A DNA stretch of 64,000 nucleotides, taken from NCBI RefSeq assembly GCF_964656455.1, contig NC_135719.1:76045562-76109561 (forward strand), read 5' to 3'. The notes beneath the pieces were generated by a model. The model saw only the letters and a list, made by a program, of their open reading frames with translations, did no database searches and had not been told where the DNA came from. Both the position numbers and the translations under genes were made by a program. Shown piece by piece: positions 47,770 to 58,057 of this stretch; the stretch's first letter is position 1; each line of letters starts with the position of its first letter. Origin of the DNA: Halichoerus grypus. Taxonomy: Eukaryota > Chordata > Mammalia > Carnivora > Phocidae.

Positions 47770-48425
47770 AGAAAAATTACCCTTAATCCTCAGCTTGGTC
47801 AGACCCTACCTCATTCCTGATACCACTTGGCTCTTCTTTTCATCTAGGAACCTCTAGACCCACCTGCAACATGGCCTTATCCCTGATCTCTGACCACTCC
47901 TGGGACTCATCAGCAGAAGGTGGAAAGCAGACACCTGAGGCTAGCCCTGTGACCCCCATCTTCAGGTCAGCCCTGCTGCCAGGTGGGCTTACAGCTTATG
48001 CAATAGACAGGAGCACTTGTGAGTTTTGGTGGGCTCAAAGCATATACAATTTTAAGAGCCATCTTTAAGGAAAAAGGATGCAAATTTATGAATACAAAAT
48101 TAGGCATAAGGTCTTAGAAGGGGCCATCCAAAAGAAGAGTCTTAAAACCGAAACTTGATTAACTTCCCCCTAATTCTGCCTCCTTACCTGGAGTTCGGTT
48201 TTAATGAAAACAACCACTCCAGTGAGATCTGTTTCTTCCACACAAGGTTTGGGGGCCCTGCCATTGACTTGAGTTCTAATTCAACATCTGGCCTGACTAC
48301 ATCCTTAGAAGTGTCTGGCAGGAAGAAATGTTTTAAGGTTCTCTAGGAAGAGGGACCATGGAGCCAGGAGGAGGAGGCTCACAAATCAGTGAGAGACTCT
48401 GAAGATAGACTTTTAGATAAAATAT
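47770..48425. other. Gene-free intergenic stretch
   Basis: Nothing recognised. The open frame at 47871-48068 has no family signature. Confidence 0.45.
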
Positions 48426-48429
48426 TAAA

Positions 48430-48640
48430 GATGTTTACTGGGTATTTACTGTGGTTTTATATCCTCTCTCATTTGATTTTTCTTAATAACCCTAAAACAT
48501 AGGTATTACTTTAAAATCCCCATTGTACATTTGAGAAAACTTCTCTAAGCCTTATTTATCCAAAGTCAGAAAATGTATAAGTGAGAGAACTGGGATTTGA
48601 ACTTTGACTCCAAAGTGCATCATTCTCCAAACTGCTTCAA
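48430..48640 (-). repeat. MIR SINE, antisense
   Basis: 'tactgggtatttactgtgg', 'aatccccattgtacatttgagaaaac', 'agagaactgggatttgaactttgactcc' follow reversed MIR. Confidence 0.75.
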
Positions 48641-50030
48641 AATAGAACCATTTTGTTATATTGATCTACAAAGGCCTGGCTCCAAGGTGGGTTGTACTGT
48701 CTGTGATGATATTAGAAAACTTGCTTTATGGTACTGAGATCACCATAGGTCATACTTACACTGTTCTCCCTATTAGATGGAGATAATAAACTCTTTAGTC
48801 AGTGTTTTGCTTGTAACAGCCATTGAGCTCCTTACTTCAGGCATTCCCTTTTTTTTTTTGGTTCTGTCCCCATGGTTATGAGTGTATTTACACCATTCTT
48901 ATTTAAACATTTTTTAGTTACTTGTAAATCCAGTGTCTGAGAACTCTCCATTGGCATTATTCCTAATTTGTACCATAGTATTTTTAATGGAGACTATCAC
49001 AGGGATATGTGCTCATGATCATTTCATGATTTATTACCAGAAGAGTCAGAATTCCTCTAGCATAAGAAGAGAAACCAAACAAACACTATTTCACTTTAGC
49101 AGGCTCTGGAGTTGTACTGTTGCCTTTTGTCAGCTCTGCTTATGTAATACAGAGAAAGAGCACTTACCACTATTTAACAGACTTTTTCAGGAGGGCCTGG
49201 GTGTGCAGCACCCTGCCAAGTTTCCCATTAGTTATGGAGAAAAGCCATTTGTATTCTGAAATTGCAAATCAGCCAAGCAATCACCACACAGAAATAGCCC
49301 CCATGAAAATAAAGCAGTGCTATATTTGAAGCCTTAATCATGTATATTTATAGACCTGAGTTTAGTTCTATTTGGAAATTTTCACATTATACAGTAACAT
49401 TGTGATTACCAACATGCTCAGAGGGGGAGGGGATGGGACGTTTGATCCATTTACATTTTCTGAGTAATGGAGAGTTAGTCACAAAGAATTTTTCTGTCCA
49501 CCCTCTTTGCTAAATGCCTTTCAAAAATTGCTTTAGTCAGCTCATAAGGAGATGAGGAGCCCACCTATGAGATATCAGGAGTAGAAGGAATAGGGGAAGT
49601 GTGTTCTCACCAGATTTGTCAGCAATGCATAAAAATCCACCATTAGAGATTCAGTCTTATGGGTTAGGACCCTTTCCTACATTAAAATGAAAAGCATTTG
49701 GGTTGGCTACCATACTGTACATATTAGTGTCTTAGTACTCAGTATTGATAAGTTTATCAGGACATTTCCTGAGAAAAGATCTGAAAAGATGGTGAATACT
49801 TGACGGCCTTGGGTACCTGGGGTGAGAGAGCGGTTTCACCTGTTTCCCGAAGCTGCTCAGGGCCAGGTCTGGTGGTGACTATCTGCCCTTCTTTAGTGAA
49901 TATGCGTCACTGATCTGTGATGACTCAGCATTTTGTTGGCCCCTCCAGACTCACATCAGCAGAATGACTCATCAGCTTTTTCACCCTCACACCTGCTTCT
50001 GTGACATTCACTGTCTCCCCATCTCTTAGT
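48641..50030. other. Gene-free intergenic stretch
   Basis: Contains the second 80-bp duplicate (49043-49123). Otherwise no recognised element. The open frame at 48933-49259 crosses that duplicate and is not supported as coding. Confidence 0.5.
49043..49123 (+). repeat. 80-bp duplicated segment, copy 2
   Basis: Counterpart of 47690-47769, offset about 1,353 bp, roughly 85-90% alike by eye. Confidence 0.85.
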
Positions 50031-50039
50031 CACTCATGC

Positions 50040-50450
50040 TGGTGAGGGAAGAAGACATTTGGATCTCTGGAAGAAGAATATTCTAGGCAGAGGGAATGGC
50101 AGGGTGAGGGCCCTGACCCAGGACCTGGCCCAGGCTGTTGAAAGAGAATGGGAAAGCAGTAGAAGGAGAGGGAGGCTGGAGAGGAACCCATGTGGGCATG
50201 AGAAAACTTCGAGTTGGCTTTGACTTCTTTCTCTGCCTCTATCCCCTCATCTAGTCCTTCCCTAAGTGCTCTGACATATTTCTCACACTTGTGACCTCCT
50301 TTCCATTCCCAACCCTACTGTATGAGATTGATTCCTCCCAGACCCTCCCAACTCGTAGCTTTTCCCTCCCCAGATCTGTCCTCCACTTGCTGTTAGTTAG
50401 CCTTTTACGCCACAGGTGATTCCCCTCTTTGCCATCCTCCGTGGCACCTC
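50040..50450 (+). repeat. LINE-2 relic
   Basis: 'attctaggcagagggaatggcagggtgagggcc' followed by 'ctccttccattcccaaccc' and 'cctccccagatctg' type text, as in L2 3' halves. Diverged. Confidence 0.5.
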
Positions 50451-50457
50451 GTTATCT

Positions 50458-50646
50458 ATGCCAGCCCTATCCAATAGAACTATCTACAATGATGGAAATG
50501 TCCTATAATCTGTGCTAATGTCTATATGTGCATTTGAAGTGTGGTTAGTGAGATTGAGAAACTGAATTTCTAATTTTATTTAATTTTAGATAATGTAAAT
50601 CACCATATGTAGCTAATGGCTACAGTATTGAACAGTGTGGCATTTG
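50458..50646. repeat. hAT-type MITE with terminal inverted repeats
   Basis: 'cagccctatccaatagaac' at the left and 'agtattgaacagtgtgg' at the right are inverted ends. The body 'gatggaaatgtcctataatctgtgc' and 'gaaactgaatttctaattttatttaatttta' matches a common hAT MITE (MER3-like; name not certain). Confidence 0.7.
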
Positions 50647-51389
50647 TATGGTTTTTGGTCTTTTGAGAAAGTCATATTTCCCTTTGGGAATCTAGTGAAA
50701 GCTTCATGTCCCTTTAATAGTTCAGTTACAATATTTTTCCTAGAATTCTAGTGGTTCATGATTCCACGGAGCCTGTCCATGTATTCCAAGTTAAGAGCTC
50801 CTGGCCTACAGGGTAAAGTCCAGGCCGATTTCTGGAACTAGGAAACAGAAGGCACATGGATAATGTCTTCCGTCTCAACCTAGATTGGACGGGTCAATTG
50901 TCTTGACTTCTGGAAGCAGACTAGTTGGAGGGATCAATGCTGATCAGGAAAAGAAGCCAGGGGTTTGTCTCAGAAGGGCAGTATTAGGTGTCAGGTGGCA
51001 CAGCACTGGGAGCTGAGGAAAGCAGAAACGGATTAGAAATGCGGCGCCAGCTGGGACAAGGCAACATGGTCTACACTGGAGGTCATGAGTGAAGTGAGGC
51101 GCTGGTCCCAGTGCTGGGACACACTAATCCACTTAGAAGGGACTATAGCCCCATCCATGTGCTCAGTGCCACCATCACACTGGGCCACTCTGTCACAGTT
51201 TCCCAAATACGGCATGCTTCCACACCTTTGCCAACATGGCCTTTGCTAAAATGCTCTTTCTTTCCTGTGGAACTGGCAAACTTCTTATTCTACAAGGTCA
51301 AGTTCATCTCCTTTGCGATGCTTCCTGTCTTCCTTATGAAATCAGTCACTCTTCAGCCAGGCCCTTGCCAGCCCTCTCCCAGCCTCCTA

Positions 51390-51642
51390 GCACCCAGTGT
51401 GGATTAGTACTTTTGGGGTCGGACAGACCTAAATTACAAGTTGCTACAGGAGCTCTGCCACTTGCTAAGTCGGTGCCCCTGAACCAGATTGCATTAGCCT
51501 TCTCATCTGCGTCATTGGGGTAATAAGACCTTTCTTGAAGAGTTGTTACGAGAATTAAATACGTCGCAATATGGGAACTGACCAGTATAATGCCAGACAC
51601 AGAGTGGGAACTCAGTAAACAGTACGGTATTGTCATCTCTCT
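51390..51642 (+). repeat. MIR SINE, sense
   Basis: 'ttttggggtcggacagacctaaattac', 'ctctgccacttgctaagtcgg', 'gtaataagacctttcttgaagagttgttacgagaattaaatacg', 'gccagacacagagtgggaactcag' follow MIR in order. Confidence 0.8.
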
Positions 51643-51940
51643 GAATGGCAGCATCACCACATGACATTACCATGGCTTGCCTATGGATGTATTTCTCTCC
51701 CACAGTAGATTGGATTCCAGCATGGCTTTCCTGTTCCCAGAAGTTTAGAAGCCACCTGATACGAGAAGGAGCATGTGACTTGATTTGCTAGTCAGAAAAG
51801 TTCCAGGCATCATTTATTTGGCTAAAAATCATTAGGATGCCCTAACTGTATACCACATGCTTCCATCAGACAGATTAATAGTATAATAAATATGTACCAT
51901 CGAAACCTGCTTTATTGCTTGGTTTAAAATGTTCGAAAAG

Positions 51941-52131
51941 AGGGCACCTGTGTGGCCCAGTCAGTTAAGTGTCCACCTTTGGCTCAGGTCATGATCCCGG
52001 GGCCCTGGGTTTGAGCCCCACATTGGGCTCCCTGTTCAGCAGGGAGTCTGCTTCTCCGTCTCCCTCTGCCCCTCCTCCAACTTGTGCATGCTCACTCGCT
52101 CTCTCAAATAAATAAATAAAATCTTTAAAAT
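51941..52131 (+). repeat. CAN-type SINE, sense
   Basis: TSD aaaatgttcgaaaag / aaaatgttcacaaag at 51926-51940 and 52132-52146. Confidence 0.93.
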
Positions 52132-52319
52132 AAAATGTTCACAAAGATCTGGTCAAGAATGTTCCTTTCTCACCCTGGTATTGTTGGAATGCTGTGCTTT
52201 GGGCATACCTTGGTTCGGCAGACTGATGTCAGAGACAGTGCATGAGATGGAGCTGCTGTTGCCGGCTCTGTCCCTGTAAGAGGAGGCAGAAAGACGTAGA
52301 GCAGGCATAAACTGAGTGG

Positions 52320-52526
52320 GGAGAAGACCTGAGAAAATGATGATGATGAAGGTATTTACTGAGCGCTTATGCCTCAGACACTGTGGTATGTGTTTTACAT
52401 AAATGATTAAATGTGATTCTCATAATGACCCTATGGTCCTATATTTTCTGTTTTTTTAGATGAAGAAATTGAAGCTTACACCCTATATTTTCTGTTTTGT
52501 AGATGAAGAAATTGAAGCACATCCTT
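52320..52526 (-). repeat. MIR relic with an internal 44-bp tandem duplication
   Basis: Reversed MIR text ('gtatttactgagcgcttatgcctcagacactgtgg', 'gattctcataatgacc'). The block cctatattttctg...gatgaagaaattgaagc is present twice (52438-52481 and 52482-52524). Confidence 0.75.
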
Positions 52527-52527
52527 G

Positions 52528-52733
52528 CGGTACCTGGGTGGCTCAGTTGGTCAAGCATCGGCTCTTGGTTTCGGCTCTTGGTTTCGACCCCATGATCCTG
52601 GGGTCATGAGATGCAGCCCCGCATGAGGCGCCACACTGCACATGGAGTCTGCTTAAGATGCTCTCTCTCCCTCTCCCTCTGCCCCCCACCCCCTGCCTGC
52701 ACGCTCTCTCTTTAAAAAACAACAACAAATAAA
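52528..52733 (+). repeat. CAN-type SINE, older subfamily with a 13-bp internal duplication
   Basis: Head 'gtacctgggtggctcagttgg'. The B-box-proximal part has cggctcttggttt twice (52559-52571 and 52572-52584). The tail is A/C-rich. Confidence 0.88.
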
Positions 52734-54300
52734 GCGCATCCAAAGTTTATACGGCCAGTAAGAGCCAGGATTTGAAGCAGGGTATTTGAGTACAGAGCAT
52801 GTGCCTGTGACGGTTCGTGCATGGAGGTGCTGCCCAGAAGGGGGGACCCAGATTTCGGGAAAGGGGAGGGACTGGCTGGTGTGTGCAGTTCGGTGCCACT
52901 GGAAGCAAGATGGAGGCACTGGGGATATGGAGAGGCACCTGCTGAGAAATCCGTTTTTATCTATTCCTGAAGTACATGTAGTACGCAAGCTAGCTCTCTC
53001 TGGTCTCTTAAATGAGTAAAAGCCCCACTCTACTTTCTGAATGTATTTCTAGGGGGTGGTGGTATGTTGACAAATCCTTATGTGTTGCTGCTGGACAAAC
53101 CGTGTCTATCCTTTGCCAATACTATCAGCAACATCACAGATGGACCAAATGTATTAAAGTAGCGTTCGTTCCTCAACCCCACATTGGCTGCTCTTAGGTT
53201 GTGATTGCTTTTATTAGTGAAACACATAATGGGTTCACTCATATCACCTCTGAAGGAAAAAACCACAGCTCCTCCTCAATTTTTTTGTCTTTTTTTCAGA
53301 AATGACTAGAGACTGGGCTTCAAAAAAGGTTGAATGACTGCCGGGTGCTGACTCCTCACCCAGCTGCCACAGACCCAGCCAAGAGGGGGGCCTCCAGCAT
53401 CTGCCCAGTAGCCGTCTCCTGCTAAGGTGGTGCCCGCTGGGGTAAGGCTGCTCAATTACCTCTCTTCTGCTTGTGGTTCATGGCCCACGGTCTTTCCTGG
53501 GTCCCGTTCTGCTCATTTTCAGTCTTCGCTGTGATCTCCCAATGTCAGAGGTCTTGAACTTCTCACTGCCCTCCCCAGATCTGTCCCAGTCCCCTTGTCC
53601 TTACTGGCCTGTTTCTTCCTCCCCCTGAGCCCAGATGCCTCCATTCCTGCATGGGTCAGGGAGCCATTACTCACCTCCCTTTTTTCTCCCCACTCCCGCT
53701 CTGGCCCAACTGAAATGTTTTCTCCCTCCTTCACCTGCTGTGATAGAGATGGCCTCCAGTGGGATGTCACAAAGCACAAATCTAAATCCCAGCAGCCTTG
53801 ATTTAGCCAGACCTTTAAGGCCATTCCAGCTCTGAGCCACTGTGATTAAACCCTGCCTGGAGCTTTGAACAAGGAAGACCTTTGCCATCATGGACTAACT
53901 AAAACATCTAAAATTTGACCAGTGGGAGAAAAGAGGCACACATATTGACAGGTGTTCACATGGGGAGAGGAGCTGAGAGAGCTCATCCGCTAAGGTCACT
54001 GGCTTGCCATGTGGGCCGAGCTTTGCTAGGATGTTACCGCCTGCATTTCTTTTCAAGCCTGGGAAGCTAGCACAGCCCCATTTAACAAGTCAGCAGGGGC
54101 ATTTTACTGATCATGTGCTCACTTGTTTGGAGCACCTGAAGGATGCCAGCCATCCTGCAACTTTGTATGTAGCTCGGGGCAGGCACCAGTCATTACCTAG
54201 TAAGCTCCAAACACTCACTCACTTGAATGCAGCGATATGCAGAAGAATATCTTCAAGGTGGGGAATTTACAGTTGGGTATCTTAGCTTCTCTGCAGGCAT
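52734..54300. other. Gene-free intergenic stretch
   Basis: GC-richer than average in places (53330-53860). Several short open frames occur on both strands, but none has a domain or splice context. Possible L2 relics around 53470-53850. Confidence 0.45.
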
Positions 54301-54304
54301 TTTT

Positions 54305-54518
54305 TTAAAGGTTTTGTTTATTTATTTTAGAGAGAGAGTGTGTGTGGGGAGAGGGGCAAAGAGGGAGGGAGAGGGGAAGGGAGAGAATCCCAAGTAGACC
54401 CTGTGCTGAGCGCTGAGCATGGAGCCCTCACAGGGCTGGAGCCCATGACCATGATATCATGACCTGAGCAGGAACCAAGAGTCAGATGCTAAACCAACTA
54501 AACCACCCAGGCACTCCG
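54305..54518 (-). repeat. CAN-type SINE, antisense, older subfamily
   Basis: 'ttaaaggttttgtttatttattttagagag' ... 'aactaaaccacccaggcac'. Related flanks 'ctgcaggcattttt' and 'ctgcataggcatctttt'. Confidence 0.87.
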
Positions 54519-54813
54519 TCTGCATAGGCATCTTTTAAAAAAAAATCATTCATTCATTAATTCCTATATCTGGAGAGCCAAAGAAATGCCGTAACATTTC
54601 TAGGCCACTATCCTCACCACCATCTTTAGAAAGGGTGAAAGGAAACCAGTCTAGGGTCCCTCTCACAGCCTCCCACTGCTCCAGGCTCCTTGCAGTGCAT
54701 GTAACCCATAAAATTTTGTAAGAAAATTAATTAAATAGAAGTTCTGTGCAGTTGTTGATTGGAGGAGGCATAAAGGTCCTGCACAAAAGCTTGTTCAAGC
54801 AGTAAGATATTTT

Positions 54814-54993
54814 TTAAAATATATTTATTCATTTATTTGAGAGAGAGAAGCACAAGTGGGGGGCAGAGGCAGAGGGAGAAGCAGACTCCCCACTGAGCAG
54901 GGACTCCGACGTGGGGCTCTATTCCATGACCCCAGGATCATGACCTGAGCTGAAGGCAGATGCTTAGCCGAATGAGCCCCACAGGTGCCCCCA
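54814..54993 (-). repeat. CAN-type SINE, antisense
   Basis: TSD cagtaagatatttt / cagtaagctatttt at 54800-54813 and 54994-55007. Confidence 0.93.
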
Positions 54994-55007
54994 CAGTAAG
55001 CTATTTT

Positions 55008-55495
55008 ATAAGGAAATTAGATAGCAAAGTCTTTCCATATCTTTGTCCCAGGAAAACAGAATGAAACCTACCTCATCCCCAGCTCCAGAGAAGAAGACCC
55101 AGCAAACCTGTGTTAGAAACATAAAACTGCAGAATTTCTCAGGTTAGCAAAATAACAAAGGCTCCATGTTTGAAGGTGATCTATAAATAAGTGCATCCTG
55201 CAAAGACCAAATCTTGAAACTATGATCTTTGAAGAGAAAGTCAACATTTGCACACAGATCTATACCTGTGTGACAGAAATTACTTGCACCATAAAGATAG
55301 GACAAATACAGAGGCTCTTATCCATCCACACTGGTTAAGGGTTCTAACAGCTTCTTAATGAGGTGGAACAGGAGATTGATACTAGAATCCTCTGTATTCC
55401 CTTTACAGTATAGCAGAGTGTAAGATTGCCATTCTCAAAAAAAAAAAAAAACCCTTCGTCATTATTAAATTTTGTTGGAGTTAAGCAACCCCATT
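55008..55495. other. Gene-free intergenic stretch
   Basis: Possibly old L1 text at 55200-55290; not resolved. A-run at 55438-55453. Confidence 0.4.
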
Positions 55496-55800
55496 GGGCG
55501 TAGTTATGTGTAGAAACATGGATCTTCCTGTGCCATTTTTAAGAAGCCATACATAAAAGAATACATACATTATGATTCCATTTATGTAAAATTCAAGAAC
55601 GTGGTGATAGGAATCTGTGGTAATTGGAATCAGAATAATTGCCTGTGGATGTAGAGATTGCCTGGAAGGGGGCTAAGGGAACGTTCTGGGATGGAGATGT
55701 TCTATCTCTTGATTGGTTACATGGATATATACATTTTTTAAACTCATCAAATTACACACTTAAAATATGTGCACATCAGATTTATAATTTTAAGATAAGA
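55496..55800 (+). mobile_element. Old L1 3' end, sense
   Basis: 'tatgattccatttatgtaaaattcaagaacg', 'ggaacgttctgggatggagatgttctatctcttgattgg', 'ctcatcaaattacacacttaaaatatgtgc' match the L1 3' terminal region. Confidence 0.82.
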
Positions 55801-55906
55801 TTTATGGAAATTTAAGTCAACATAAAAGGAAAAATTACTCAAGCTCTTAGGTTACTGCAATGGATAGCTATTTTCTAAAATAGCCCCTTTATCAGAGCAC
55901 ATTCTT

Positions 55907-56805
55907 TTTTTATATATATATTAATTCCAGTGTAGTTAACATACAGTGTTATATTCATTTCAGGTGTACAATATAGTGATTCGACAGTTCCATATATTAC
56001 TCAGTGTTCGTCAAGATAAATGTACTCTTAATCCCCATCACCTATTTCACCCGTCCTCCCACCCACCTCTTCTCTGGTAATCATCTCTTTGTTCTCTACA
56101 GTTAAGAATCTGTTTGGGGTTTTTTTCTCTCTCTCTTTTTTCCCCTTGTTCATTTGTTTTGTTTCTTAAATTCCACAGAGGAGTAAAATCATATGGTATT
56201 TGTCTTTCTCTGACTGACTTATTTCACTTAGCATTATACTCTGTAGATTCACCCACGTTGTTGCAAATGGCAGGATTTCATTCTTTTATTCCATATATAT
56301 ATATATATGGGATATATATATATATATATATACCATATCTTCTTTATCCATTCATCTATTGATGGACACTTAGGTCGCTTCCATTTCTTGGCTATTGCAA
56401 ATAATGCTGCAATAAAGATAGGGACGCATGTATCCCTTTGAATTCGTGTTTTTGTATTTTGGGGGCAAATACCCAATTGTGCAATTACTGGATCATAGTT
56501 CTATTTTTAATTTTTTGAAGAACCTCCATATTGTCTTCCAGAGTGGCTGCACCAGTTTGCATTCCCACCAACAGTTCACGAGAGTTCCCCTTTCTCCACA
56601 TCCTCGCCAACACTTGTGGTTTCTTATATTTTTGATTTTAGCCATTCTGACAGGTGTGAGGTGGTATCTCATCACGGTTTTGATTTGCATTTCCCTGATG
56701 ATTAGTGATGTTGAGCATCTTTTCATGTGTCTGTTAGCCATCTGGATGTCTTCTTTGGAGAAATGTCTGCTCATGTCTTCTGCCCATTTTTAATTGGATT
56801 ATTTG
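55907..56805 (-). mobile_element. 5'-truncated carnivore L1, antisense, with TSD
   Basis: About 0.9 kb. The minus strand carries the end of ORF2 in broken frames (56493-56774 with [20 protein letters not shown], then the C-terminal piece 56249-56476). The frame is broken at the (TA)n expansion and a frameshift near 56480-56493. TSD tatcagagcacattctt (55890-55906) versus tatcagagcacacattctt (56806-56824), differing by one AC step. Confidence 0.93.
56291..56334. repeat. (TA)n expansion forming palindromes inside the L1
   Basis: ccatatat...atatgg followed by gatatat...atacc. The first part is a perfect AT-rich palindrome capped by CC/GG. Confidence 0.9.
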
Positions 56806-57024
56806 TATCAGAGCACACATTCTTACCTCTCAGGTTTTCAGTTCCCTCTTCATTATTAGCATCTAAGGATTTCTGTTTCTTACAGAGACTTCTATACACT
56901 TACAAAAAAATACTGTTTTATTTTATCTGACATTTCTAGTTGTTTGTCATGGGATAGTTTAAGATTATCCTGGTACATTATCTCCTAGAGCCTGATATCT
57001 TTACTTTCTCTAATGACTTTTTCT

Positions 57025-57269
57025 TTTTTTTTTTAACTTTTTTATTGTTGTGTTAATCACCATACATTACATCATTAGTTTTTGATGTAGTGTTCCATGA
57101 TTCATTGTTTGTGCATAACACCCAGTGCTCCATGCAGAACGTATCCTCTTTAATACCCATCACCAGGCTAACCCATCCTCCCACCCCCCTCCCCTCTAGA
57201 ACCCTCAGTTTGTTTTCCAGAGTCCATCACCTCTCATGGTTCGTCTCCCCCTCCGATTCCCCCCCTTCA
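57025..57269 (-). mobile_element. Very short L1 3'UTR insertion with perfect TSD
   Basis: T-run then 'tattgttgtgttaatcaccatacattacatc' ... 'ctcatggttcgtctccccctccg': the carnivore L1 3' untranslated end, antisense. Perfect 17-bp TSD ctctaatgactttttct at 57008-57024 and 57270-57286. Confidence 0.95.
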
Positions 57270-57867
57270 CTCTAATGACTTTTTCTATATAATTTTTTGC
57301 CTTGCATTTGAAATATATGTATATATGTGTACATGTATGTGAAAAGTTTATCTTTTCTTCAGTAGCTTTGAGATTCTTACCTGGGGTTAAACCTGTGCCC
57401 TAAAGTTTTAACCATTGTCCAAAATCTGTTAGGATCAGCCAGGGTATATATTAGGGATACCTAAAGTCAGTTAGCTATTATCAATAGTGTCTGTCTGAAA
57501 CCTATACCTGACTGTTGCTAACTGAGCAGCATGCTGCCCAGTAAAGCATTGAAAAAGAAAACAGGAAACACCGTCATGAAAAACCAACATGTCCTTTGGG
57601 AAGGTAACAGATGGCTATGTCATCTTCCGTTCTTGTTTATCTGTTATCCTTTGCCTTATATTTTCCTCCTGTGGCTAGGAGCCATGTTTAAATTTCCCCT
57701 CAAAATGTCACATATAACCTCTTTACTTTATTTAGAGTTTTAGAAAGTGATTGGCCCTAAATAATTAAAATTATATAAATCAACATAGAAATAATGCAGT
57801 TTCATTTGTGATATGATTTAAGTGCCTCTAAACACAATGAAAATCAATGTTAAGATCATTCTCTACT

Positions 57868-58046
57868 GGGACGCCTAGGTGGCTCAGTTGGTTAAGCGTC
57901 TGCTTTCAGCTCAGGTCATGATCCCAGAGTCTTGAGATTAGGTCCCACATCAGGCTCCCTGCTCAGTGTGAAGTCCACTTCTGCCTGTCACTCCCCCTGC
58001 TTGTGCTCTCTCTCTCTGACAAATAAATAAATTTTTTTTTAAAAAA
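57868..58046 (+). repeat. CAN-type SINE, sense
   Basis: Head 'gacgcctaggtggctcagttgg', tail 'gacaaataaataaatttttttttaaaa'. TSD aagatcattct at 57853-57863 and 58047-58057. Confidence 0.92.
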
Positions 58047-58057
58047 AAGATCATTCT

